Part shown: positions 6,893 to 14,767 of the stretch, piece by piece | Layout: each line of letters starts with the position of its first letter | Numbering within the stretch: the first letter of the stretch is position 1 | DNA from: CG-Epi1 sp964634895 | Lineage (GTDB): Archaea; Thermoplasmatota; Poseidoniia; MGIII; CG-Epi1 | Length of the DNA: 15,262 nt | Direction of reading: 5' to 3' | Assembly (NCBI GenBank): GCA_964634895.1 | Contig: CAZWJS010000032.1 | Location: forward strand, 1 to 15,262 | Translations under genes and position numbers: made by a program | Notes under the pieces: generated by a model | Database searches by the model: none | Seen by the model: only the letters and a program-made list of their open reading frames with translations | What the model was told of the DNA's origin: nothing

Positions 6893-7557
6893 CGAGAACC
6901 AAAGAGAGTCGTCCCTAGTCTTATGTGAGTTGAGCCCTCAATTATAGCATCTTTAAAGTCATTCGACATTCCCATCGAGAGAAACGGTAAATCCTTTTTG
7001 AATTCTATGCTTAAACTGTCTCTTAATTCTCTTAATCGAATGAAATATGGCCTTGCGGGCTCTGTAAATGGAGGAATCGACATTAACCCCAAAATGTTAA
7101 CATTTTCATATTTTAATACTTCCTCAAAAAATATACTAGCTTCCGAATCAATAATTCCCGATTTGGATAACTCCGAACCTTGGTTTATTTGAATAAGGAT
7201 GTCTTGGCATATTTTTTTCTTAGATGCAACAAAATCTATTTTCTTAGCTAATTTTATACTGCCAACTGAATGTATTAAACTCGATAAGCCAACGACTTTT
7301 GTGACTTTTTTAGTAGGTAAGCGTCCAATAAAATGATAATTGAGGTTTTCTGGGTGGAAAAAAGCTTCTTTAGTACTGAATTCTTCGACATAATTCTCTC
7401 CAAAATTACACAGACCTTCCTCAAAAGCTTCCTTAACCATTTCAATCGGTTTTGTTTTAGTTACTCCAATCAAAGTAATCTCAGTAATGTCACGGCCACA
7501 GAATGAAGCTATTTCACTTATTGCTTGGTGAGTCCTCTGTATCCTTTCGTTAATCAT
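6889..7557 (-). CDS. yggS: YggS-type pyridoxal phosphate homeostasis protein
   Basis: A 222-residue member of the YggS/PROSC/PLPBP family: a single TIM-barrel PLP-binding protein without known catalytic activity that keeps PLP and amino-acid pools balanced. The PLP lysine is Lys34 in LIGVTKTKP (29-37). Other blocks are NFGENYVEEF (51-60), HFIGRLPTKK (75-84), GLMSIPPF and the phosphate-binding end LSMGMSNDF plus STHIRLGTTLFGSR. The true start is the ATG at 7557: it overlaps the upstream gene's TGA as ATGA and gives the usual distance to the PLP lysine. A frame open back to 7674 would add 39 residues that overlap the upstream gene and look unlike the family. Last gene of a four-gene operon. The length is slightly below the usual 225-235. 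The SHMT at the window end is another PLP enzyme. Confidence 0.95.
   Translation of the reverse strand: MINERIQRTHQAISEIASFCGRDITEITLIGVTKTKPIEMVKEAFEEGLCNFGENYVEEFSTKEAFFHPENLNYHFIGRLPTKKVTKVVGLSSLIHSVGSIKLAKKIDFVASKKKICQDILIQINQGSELSKSGIIDSEASIFFEEVLKYENVNILGLMSIPPFTEPARPYFIRLRELRDSLSIEFKKDLPFLSMGMSNDFKDAIIEGSTHIRLGTTLFGSR
6991..7000 (+). terminator. Possible T-run terminator for the epimerase gene
   Basis: ATCCTTTTTG occurs on the plus strand 99-108 nt after the epimerase stop, inside the opposing YggS gene. It is the same ten bases found on the minus strand at 6852-6861. The T5 run is a plausible archaeal termination signal. Weak evidence. Confidence 0.22.
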
Positions 7558-8237
7558 ATTATTGCATCCAAAGGTATTAGCCCTGATAATAATAATAGAC
7601 CAATTAATATTGGCTGATGTACGACATATATTATCAGTGTATTTCTGCCAAACCATAGCCATCTTTCTGGCCATTTAATTTCAGTTAGGGGCTTAGCGTT
7701 TGGATATACTAAGCTAGACAATGCTAAAGAAATAAAAAAGACTCCAAGCCAAGGATTTAAAGGGAAATAATCAACAGCAAAAAACCCAGTTTCTCTCAAA
7801 CCAAACCAAACTAAATTAGGATTTGAAGATAAAGGAATAAAAAAGAGTAATAAACCTGCAAAAAATGCAAAAAGTGGCCTCCGGGCAAGTGGAAAGGAAA
7901 CAATACTTGCTAGTGCTAGAAGGTGGAGGACACCAAAACGAACATAAGCCTCGGGTTCAAAAATATAAGTTATAATTGTAATTACAACTGCCCAAGATAT
8001 CAAGCGCTTAGTTCTATCAAAAGTTTTCAAGAAATTATATTCTTTTTGATGTGCAAGAAAATACGAAAAACCTGAAATTCCAACGAACAAAAATGCTGTT
8101 GCCCTTGCTAACCACCACCATTGATCTCCTTTTCTAACCTCCATAAGATCAAAATGATTCAAATCTGTAATAAAATTTGAAACTAGCATCATTACCAAAG
8201 CTGTTGCTCTTAATGAATCTAGTTCGTCTATTCTCAA
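7554..8237 (-). CDS. Multi-pass membrane protein, HGSNAT/DUF1624 acyltransferase-like
   Basis: A 227-residue membrane protein with about seven hydrophobic helices. The N terminus RIDELDSLRATALVMMLV (2-19) fits the start of the heparan-alpha-glucosaminide N-acetyltransferase catalytic-like family (PF07786/DUF1624 type). WLARATAFLFVGISGFSYFL (42-61), RFGVLHLLALA (100-110), PLNPWLGVFF (159-168) and GRNTLIIYVVHQPI (197-210) fit too. Relatives are thought to move acyl groups across or onto substrates at the membrane, and its substrate is unknown. Start is TTG at 8237, one base after the GTPase stop; it is chosen because the family motif begins at residue 2, and the next Met (residue 16) would cut helix 1. 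Many relatives have a His in helix 1 (Y-H-F); here the place reads S-N-F (20-22), while His105 and His207 remain, so catalysis is uncertain. Confidence 0.8.
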   Translation of the reverse strand: MRIDELDSLRATALVMMLVSNFITDLNHFDLMEVRKGDQWWWLARATAFLFVGISGFSYFLAHQKEYNFLKTFDRTKRLISWAVVITIITYIFEPEAYVRFGVLHLLALASIVSFPLARRPLFAFFAGLLLFFIPLSSNPNLVWFGLRETGFFAVDYFPLNPWLGVFFISLALSSLVYPNAKPLTEIKWPERWLWFGRNTLIIYVVHQPILIGLLLLSGLIPLDAII

Positions 8238-8238
8238 A

Positions 8239-9408
8239 TCAAGAACCTGCTACTATCTTAATTATATCTCCATCTTGAAGCTCATAATCTTTACCAATAA
8301 TTCGCTTAGAACGGCAATCGATTGCTCGAATGAAGCTGTCACCTATATCAGTATGAACTTTGTATGCTAAGTCAATAGCAGTAGATTCGCGTGGAAGTAA
8401 ATACGCGTCTGGTAAAACTCGCCCTTGCCCATCTGTAAAATGTGTCTCATCTTCGACTGGATAAACTGCAATCAAATCTAACTCTTCAATAACTGCTTTT
8501 TCAATACTTTCCTGAACGCCCGTAGAACGATTTGAATTGAGGTAGTCTTTGATTCTATTAAGTGCAGTTTTCTGCTCCACAGTTAGTTTATCACTAGACA
8601 TCCTAAAATCGGAATCACCTGGTTTGTAATCTATGAGATTAATTTCAGATGCTTTCTTAAGGGCCAACTCATAATCTGCAACTGTAATTATTGCTCCTTT
8701 TTTAGATAATCTTTTCAAATTATCCTTTGATGATATATCTGCCTTATTTGCAGCAATAACAATTGGTTTTGCTATCTTTTGCAATATCCTCGCTATAATT
8801 CTCCCTTCCTCTGCCCCCCATTTCATAACTGGGTTAGGTATCGAAGCTTGACGTAATGCAGTTATTACATGCTCTCGGCTAAACTTAAGTCCTGCTAATC
8901 TATCTGAAAGAAAGTTCTCAATTTTTTCTCCAGATTCTATAGCACGTGCACTTCGTGACCAATTCCGCATTGTAATTTCTCCAATCCATTCACATATCTC
9001 ATGTTTTAGAAAATCAATCTCTTCAATCGGATCAGCGCCCTCTGTAGGATTTCCTTCAAGATCTGTGTTTCCTGATGAATCAATTATTTGAATTAGAACA
9101 TCAGCCTGTCTCAAATCATCAAGAAATTTATTGCCCATCCCTTTACCCTCATGAGCACCTGGGACTAATCCTGCAACATCAATAACTTCAATTGGAATAT
9201 ATCTAACACCATCTATTGAAAGAGAATTGTTAGAATTTGACTCGATACCTAATTCTTTGCTAGGGCATGGTTTTCTTACATGCGCTATACCTACATTTTT
9301 ATCAATTGTAGTAAATGGATAGTCGCCAATTTGTGCCGTAGCTGAAGTTACAGCTGTAAAAAATGTAGATTTACCTGCATTTGGTTTCCCAACTAAACCT
9401 ACTTTCAT
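8239..9408 (-). CDS. ychF: Obg-like P-loop GTPase, archaeal YchF/Ygr210 type
   Basis: A 389-residue cytoplasmic P-loop NTPase of the Obg family. Domains in order: G domain with GKPNAGKST (Walker A, 7-15), PFTT switch I (31-34), DVAGLVPGAHEGKGMG (77-92, switch II) and NKAD (221-224); an inserted helical region; and a C-terminal TGS domain (about 335-389) with DLAYKVHTDIGDSF and QDGDIIKI. The intact NKAD predicts guanine specificity. Bacterial YchF and human OLA1 have N-x-x-E there and prefer ATP, so this is the Ygr210 subgroup of archaea and fungi, although databases often use the name YchF. Known relatives bind ribosomes, so a translation-related role is likely. Its ATG overlaps the surface protein stop by one base (TAATG), and the membrane gene follows after 1 nt. 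Confidence 0.95.
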   Translation of the reverse strand: MKVGLVGKPNAGKSTFFTAVTSATAQIGDYPFTTIDKNVGIAHVRKPCPSKELGIESNSNNSLSIDGVRYIPIEVIDVAGLVPGAHEGKGMGNKFLDDLRQADVLIQIIDSSGNTDLEGNPTEGADPIEEIDFLKHEICEWIGEITMRNWSRSARAIESGEKIENFLSDRLAGLKFSREHVITALRQASIPNPVMKWGAEEGRIIARILQKIAKPIVIAANKADISSKDNLKRLSKKGAIITVADYELALKKASEINLIDYKPGDSDFRMSSDKLTVEQKTALNRIKDYLNSNRSTGVQESIEKAVIEELDLIAVYPVEDETHFTDGQGRVLPDAYLLPRESTAIDLAYKVHTDIGDSFIRAIDCRSKRIIGKDYELQDGDIIKIVAGS

Positions 9409-12400
9409 TAAAATCCACCAACGGTAGGGCCAAAACTACCGCCTTTAGGTGGGTCTTTACGTTTCTTAGATTTACTAGAATTCGGTTTTTCTTCAGATGA
9501 CACATTGTCCTCGGAAATCTCTTCTTCAATCTCAGGTTCTTCTTCTTGGGAATTCTCTGGAACTGAAGATTCTTCTTCTTTTAAGCGTCTTAATCTTTCT
9601 GACGCAGATAATTTCTCCAGTTCAGTCTCTTGAGAATTATCTTCAGATTTTTCTTTTGACAAGAATGCTTCCATTCGATTTCTCCTTGACCCTGCTTCTG
9701 GTTTAGGTATAGACTCAGAAGATGAAGACAGACTTGATCGCCTCCTAACTATTGTTTCAGCCTTTGCATTTGATTTAATTTCACCATTACTATCTACATC
9801 AGAGACTTCCTTACATGAAGGACATCTGAACGAACCTGGTCTTGCTACACGAACCCTAGAACCACATTGTAAACAATTCAATACTAATGGAAAACTTATA
9901 CTAGATTCTGAAACAATAGGAGATCTTCGAACTCTTATGCCAGAAGTCTCTGATTTTTCTCTGCGAGAATATCTATAATAAACTGCAGTTGAAACTGATA
10001 ATATTGCGAACAGAATCAAATATAAGGCTAAATTAGAACTACTAGATGGTTCGACTACAAAATCCTGTTGAGCTACATTATTGTCAATTTTCGGATCTGA
10101 TAATTCATCACTCTCATCTAATCTGACTGTGACTGTATGTGAACCTTCCTCAGCAATAAAATCAAAAACAATGGGTTTACTACCACCCTTAGAGATGCCA
10201 GTAACTCTATCGCCTCCATAAACTACTCCATCCAAATATACAGTATAATATACCGAAGGGACATCCGCGTCTTCCGCAGTAATTGTAAAACTTAATTTAA
10301 CTTTTTCACCAGGTTGAGGATTTGGTGGCATCATAGCTAAGTCTCTAATCCCAACATCAGGCAAAGCATAACCATCAAGAGTGAAAGTTATTGTACTAGA
10401 TATTGAAGGATTGCCCTGAGAAGAAATTTTTACAATGGCAGTCCATGGCCCATTATTAGTAATTGGGACTTCTGCTCTAAGATAATTATCATCAGTTTCA
10501 TCTGGCGAAAAGGATTTATTAGTCCACTTAAAATCATCATCAATTGGATCTAAAGTTCCAGCATATTCTATCAGAATAGAATCATCTGTATTACCAAGAT
10601 TAGCAACTTCAAATTGGAAATAAACTGGATCGCCACCAGGTGTACCTACAAGATCTTTATCACCTATAAGTGAAGCCTGAATTTTATAAATTGGATTTAC
10701 TGTGAAATTTACATCGAGATTATCTGAAGAACCAATTGACTGTGCTTGGATCAAAAAATTATAGATTCCTGAAGTAGCGTTATCTGGAACATCAACTGTC
10801 AAGATAATTATCTTAAGATTGGGACTAGAAAATGTTGATTCTAAATTTAATGTAGAATCTGAATGAAAGGTGTAACTCCAATAATCAGGGAACCCTGCTA
10901 CATCCATATTAATTGTATCTGGGCCATTTCCATTATTAGTTATTTGGAGAACCCATTCAACACTATATCCTGGATTAGAAGATGTAGGTGATGAAGTAGG
11001 CACCAAAGATATATCATATTCTTGAAGAACATTTATAGTGTATGTTAAATTAGAAACGTGACTAGAATTATAGTAGTCCGTAATCTCCAAAGTAAAAGTG
11101 TATTCACCAGCTTCTAAAATTTGAGGCACTAATATATCTACCTTGAACATCTGTGGTTCGCCAACTGTAACTACATATGTTTCTCTATCAACACCATCTA
11201 CATCAAAAGGTTCCGTACTGTTAAAATTCACCCAATACTGCGCTTGACCACTGACATCAGTAACCAAACGAGAAGTTGGATTACTATCAATTAATGAGAC
11301 CATTAAAACTTGAAAAGAAAGCTCTTCTCCAAGATTAACTGAAAATGATGAGCTACCAATCGCTTGTAATCCTGTGACTACAAAGGATAAAGTAGTATTT
11401 TGTGAAACTAAGATATCAGTATCTAAACTCTTAGATGAATTAACCTCTACGAAGACACTTCCTTGAGTCCCGGGACCAAATACTCCTGAATTTACAATGA
11501 AACTAATTTTTTGAGTCTCAAAACCATCAAAATGTATTAAATCTGTATTATTATCAATCCAATCTCCAAAATATTTGACCTCAAAAGTATCAGGGCCATT
11601 TCCTGTATTAGTTATAGATAACTCGACTAATTCACTGACATTCCCAAGTAAAGTTATAGTACTCTGAGATGAAATCGATATACCGAATGTCTGATTAATT
11701 GTAACATTGACATCAAAAAAAGCAGGTTCAAATCCACTAACTGTCCCTATTATTCTAACCCAACCTGTCACAATAGCTTCCGCATTTTGAGGTGAAGTGA
11801 TAGTGATATTAACTGTTGTTGAAGAACCTGCTGGTATAGTTTTCGACCAACTGTTATATGTATTATATGCAACATCCCATCCTGGGATAAAATCATCCTG
11901 ATGTGACAAATCAATAGTCAATTCCTGATCCTCGTAATTTACTACTCTAACATTAAAGTATACTGTTTCACCTGGATCAGAATATGCAACATGTCTATCA
12001 TCAATAGACCACAAACGAATTCCTTGTATTGTATTCACTTCAAGGACTACGGTTATTGTATCTAAAATTTCATCATTACCAAACCCTAATTGAATAACAA
12101 AAGAATCTCCAGGATTTGCTGTATTTGGTGCTGTAAAATTAATCCAAGACCTACCTTCTTCAAATGTACTCAAATTAACATTCTCTGGAAATATTGAGGA
12201 ATCCCAATCAGGAGCTCCAGAAAGAACTGAAACACTAAAAGAATCGGTTGTGTTTGTTGGATTCAAGAAAAGTACTGAGAAACTCACATTTTCCCCTGGT
12301 AAAACGCCAACCACTGCCTTTTCAGCCATCATTATTCCAATAGATGTATTGCTAACCAATGACTCTGCGAAAGAATCATTGCCTTGAGAAACGACACTGA

Positions 12401-14720
12401 GTGTTAGCTCTTTGTAATCGCCGGGATCACCATCAGAAGGTGTAGTAAGTCTAATCTCTGCATCCACTGTTCGAAAGGCCCCAATAGAAATATCTGTTAC
12501 CGGAGAATTGTCAACCCATATATCTGCCACCCAATCTACATCATATTCTATAAACAAATCAAAAGTATCTATTCCATTACCTTCATTTATAATTCTGACA
12601 GGATATGTAATATCTGTATCTGGAAAAGCTCGCTGATATGTCAAAGGCATTACTACACCAAGACCATAATATTGATTAATCATTATACTTACAATTTCCG
12701 AGTCTGTACGACTACTATTTCCTTCGGATGTTACTGAAATTGTAAACAAATGTTCTGCTGCAGTTACATTTGAACCTGGAACAAAACTAACTGTGAAATT
12801 CTTTGTACTGTTACCACCTATCTCATTCACTTCAGAAGGATATGTTATTACCCATTTAGGATTCATTACAGAAACATCAACCGTATAATTATCAGACTGA
12901 AGACCTACATTTTTTATCTCAAAAATGAAATTAGCCTCTTGATTAACGTCAACAATTTCTGATTTATCAGTTATGTTCAACTCTAGGCCATATTGGGGCC
13001 TTACAAGCAAAGACTTTGACATGTTGTTATTGTCATACCTTACTTCCTCGTTTTGAGTGGAATCAATAAGGCATAAAATCCATATTTTATGAACTCCCTG
13101 ACCCTCAGCAGTCCAATTAAATTCATCAAGATTCTGTACTGTGTTAGCATTAATACTAATGGTTTGTTCATGGATAATAGTTCCCTCTTTAGTATCAAGC
13201 CTTACTTCCACATCTACATTATTAGCCTGAAAATTACCTTCATTTCTGATAGTTATAGGATAAAATACAACTACTTGATTCTCCTCAACTTCGGTTACTA
13301 CCTTTCCTTCTGTATCTGTAATCTTAATATCTTTTCTTTTGAGGGTTAAATCAGCCAAATTTGCAGAATAAACTGAACCGTCTATAATTATATCAAGAAG
13401 ACCATCACCATCAACATCCGAAGCTGCAGGTGAATTATAAATACGATTATCATTTCCTCGATTGAATAAACTAATATCCCATAATTCAGCCTTGGGATCG
13501 GGATCGCCATTGCCTCCATCGTGACCATCTAAGGCATAACAGTCTGGTGTTGTACAACTAAAAACATCAAGATTAGAGCTCCCATCTTCATCAAAAATGA
13601 CTGCGAGTATTGGAGAGGAAATTGCATGTTCATCATTATCGCCTGCACCTGAATTAGTAGTATCATAAGTTGTTCTCCAATCGAATTGACTGTCATGATG
13701 TAAAGACCACACGTGTGTTTTTTCGGTCTCGTCCCATTCATCAGACCAGGTAACTGCAACAATTTCCAAATCCCCGTCGGCGTCAAGATCACCTACTGCA
13801 GGAGTTGCATCGATATCTCCTCCAGAAGTTAACTCATATGGTTCAGCCCAATCTGTAGCATCTGTTCCATCTGACTTGAACAACCATAATTGTGCATCTC
13901 CCCCCGATGTTGATGGCGGTTGAGGTACCAATATTTCTTTCCCCATATCATCAGTTATGTCGGCTATAACTATACTAGGTAAAATCGGNNNNNNNNNNNN
14001 NNNNNNNNNNNNNNNNNNNNNNNNNNNNNNNNNNNNNNNNNNNNNNNNNNNNNNNNNNNNNNNNNNNNNNNNNNNNNNNNNNNNNNNNAGATTTGTAACC
14101 ACAGGACTACTACGAACCACCGTTAAATCTGAATCATAAGACCAAAATTGAGAATTGCCGTCAGTATCATAATTCTCGTTATCTGAATAATATTCTATTT
14201 CAGGTTCGTAGAAATGAACTTCCCCACTCGGTTTTATTATAGCAATATCAATTAATCCATCACCGTCAAAATCAGCTATAGCTGGAGTAGCATAAGCTGA
14301 ATCAAAAGCCTCAAAGTCATTCTCTATACTTTGACCATTTTGATCCACTATAAGCCCTATGTCTTTTTCCCACATCAATTCTTGATTACCTCCATCCCAA
14401 ATGACTAATTTGCCTCTTAATTCATCATTAATCATTTCTGCAGTGATGTAAACAACATGGAGAACATCTCGATCGTAATCATCTCCAATTATGTTACTTG
14501 TAAAATTACCTACAACTGAACCCCACGAATAGACTTCTTCATCAGATGAGGAATCGCCTTTATCCCAAGAAACAACCGGTTCTTTATCTTGAATTGTCCT
14601 TTCTGTAATCTCGGAAACACCCGTATGATTTGCATCTTTTCCAAACATACTCCATTCTGCATCTACTGTGGAGGGAGCCACCAAAAATAGGGCAACCATG
14701 AATGCAACAAGACGATTCAT
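9408..14720 (-). CDS. Giant surface protein: FG-GAP/VCBS and CARDB-type ectodomain, one TM helix, cytoplasmic zinc ribbon
   Basis: About 1770 residues from an ATG start. Residues 1-21 are a signal peptide (MVALFLVAPSTVDA). Residues 22-450 hold FG-GAP/VCBS-like repeats with Ca-loop motifs (IADFDGDGLIDIA 148-160, GDLDADGDLEIVA 311-323, SDVDGDGLLDIII 434-446). From about 460 a CARDB-like domain is followed by roughly eight tandem Ig-like NEW3/CARDB-type modules with markers such as ITNNGNGPDT, ending with a CARDB-like domain near 1450-1555. One helix at 1563-1585 (LALYLILFAILSVSTAVYY) is followed by basic RYSRREK, so the tail is inside. The tail has a CX2CX13CX2C zinc ribbon (Cys1616, 1619, 1633, 1636), a charged, acidic low-complexity stretch and the ending SFGPTVGGF. 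It heads the operon and has its own TATA-like box. The N-run removes residues after 210, so length and frame there are unproven. Confidence 0.85.
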   Translation of the reverse strand: MNRLVAFMVALFLVAPSTVDAEWSMFGKDANHTGVSEITERTIQDKEPVVSWDKGDSSSDEEVYSWGSVVGNFTSNIIGDDYDRDVLHVVYITAEMINDELRGKLVIWDGGNQELMWEKDIGLIVDQNGQSIENDFEAFDSAYATPAIADFDGDGLIDIAIIKPSGEVHFYEPEIEYYSDNENYDTDGNSQFWSYDSDLTVVRSSPVVTNXXXXXXXXXXXXXXXXXXXXXXXXXXXXXXXXXXPILPSIVIADITDDMGKEILVPQPPSTSGGDAQLWLFKSDGTDATDWAEPYELTSGGDIDATPAVGDLDADGDLEIVAVTWSDEWDETEKTHVWSLHHDSQFDWRTTYDTTNSGAGDNDEHAISSPILAVIFDEDGSSNLDVFSCTTPDCYALDGHDGGNGDPDPKAELWDISLFNRGNDNRIYNSPAASDVDGDGLLDIIIDGSVYSANLADLTLKRKDIKITDTEGKVVTEVEENQVVVFYPITIRNEGNFQANNVDVEVRLDTKEGTIIHEQTISINANTVQNLDEFNWTAEGQGVHKIWILCLIDSTQNEEVRYDNNNMSKSLLVRPQYGLELNITDKSEIVDVNQEANFIFEIKNVGLQSDNYTVDVSVMNPKWVITYPSEVNEIGGNSTKNFTVSFVPGSNVTAAEHLFTISVTSEGNSSRTDSEIVSIMINQYYGLGVVMPLTYQRAFPDTDITYPVRIINEGNGIDTFDLFIEYDVDWVADIWVDNSPVTDISIGAFRTVDAEIRLTTPSDGDPGDYKELTLSVVSQGNDSFAESLVSNTSIGIMMAEKAVVGVLPGENVSFSVLFLNPTNTTDSFSVSVLSGAPDWDSSIFPENVNLSTFEEGRSWINFTAPNTANPGDSFVIQLGFGNDEILDTITVVLEVNTIQGIRLWSIDDRHVAYSDPGETVYFNVRVVNYEDQELTIDLSHQDDFIPGWDVAYNTYNSWSKTIPAGSSTTVNITITSPQNAEAIVTGWVRIIGTVSGFEPAFFDVNVTINQTFGISISSQSTITLLGNVSELVELSITNTGNGPDTFEVKYFGDWIDNNTDLIHFDGFETQKISFIVNSGVFGPGTQGSVFVEVNSSKSLDTDILVSQNTTLSFVVTGLQAIGSSSFSVNLGEELSFQVLMVSLIDSNPTSRLVTDVSGQAQYWVNFNSTEPFDVDGVDRETYVVTVGEPQMFKVDILVPQILEAGEYTFTLEITDYYNSSHVSNLTYTINVLQEYDISLVPTSSPTSSNPGYSVEWVLQITNNGNGPDTINMDVAGFPDYWSYTFHSDSTLNLESTFSSPNLKIIILTVDVPDNATSGIYNFLIQAQSIGSSDNLDVNFTVNPIYKIQASLIGDKDLVGTPGGDPVYFQFEVANLGNTDDSILIEYAGTLDPIDDDFKWTNKSFSPDETDDNYLRAEVPITNNGPWTAIVKISSQGNPSISSTITFTLDGYALPDVGIRDLAMMPPNPQPGEKVKLSFTITAEDADVPSVYYTVYLDGVVYGGDRVTGISKGGSKPIVFDFIAEEGSHTVTVRLDESDELSDPKIDNNVAQQDFVVEPSSSSNLALYLILFAILSVSTAVYYRYSRREKSETSGIRVRRSPIVSESSISFPLVLNCLQCGSRVRVARPGSFRCPSCKEVSDVDSNGEIKSNAKAETIVRRRSSLSSSSESIPKPEAGSRRNRMEAFLSKEKSEDNSQETELEKLSASERLRRLKEEESSVPENSQEEEPEIEEEISEDNVSSEEKPNSSKSKKRKDPPKGGSFGPTVGGF
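13989..14088. other. Assembly gap (100 N)
   Basis: Exactly 100 undetermined bases lie inside the surface-protein gene, in its FG-GAP/VCBS part. A round 100 usually marks a scaffold join of unknown true size. Both flanks are open in one frame if the gap is taken as 100 nt, but that agreement has a one-in-three chance of being accidental. Confidence 0.98.
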
Positions 14721-14741
14721 CTAACTCTGTAGTCTAGGAAC

Positions 14742-14753
14742 TATATTAATTAA
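14742..14753 (-). promoter_or_regulatory. TATA-like box for the surface-protein operon
   Basis: The minus-strand sequence TTAATTAATATA is centred about 27 nt before the ATG at 14720, within the 47-nt gap after the serine hydroxymethyltransferase gene. No Shine-Dalgarno site precedes the ATG, which fits a leaderless operon transcript. Confidence 0.45.
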
Positions 14754-14767
14754 GTTGTGCATAGAAA

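Noticed and set aside
7558..7674. Longer 5' end for the YggS gene (39 extra residues)
   Set aside because: The extension overlaps the upstream membrane-protein gene in another frame and looks unlike the family. The ATGA junction at 7557 gives a normal family N terminus.
13089..13349. Plus-strand open frame of 86 residues opposite the surface protein
   Set aside because: It lies entirely antisense to a well-supported domain region and has low-complexity composition and no family resemblance.
13786..13795. GGCGTCA as a third copy of the start-site element
   Set aside because: Only seven bases match, and it lies within coding sequence for the Asp-rich loop of the surface protein, far from any start.
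14089..14720. Splitting the surface protein into two genes at the N-run
   Set aside because: Both flanks carry FG-GAP/VCBS-type sequence, are open in one frame across 100 N, and no stop or start is seen next to the gap. One gene is the simpler reading, with gap size unproven.
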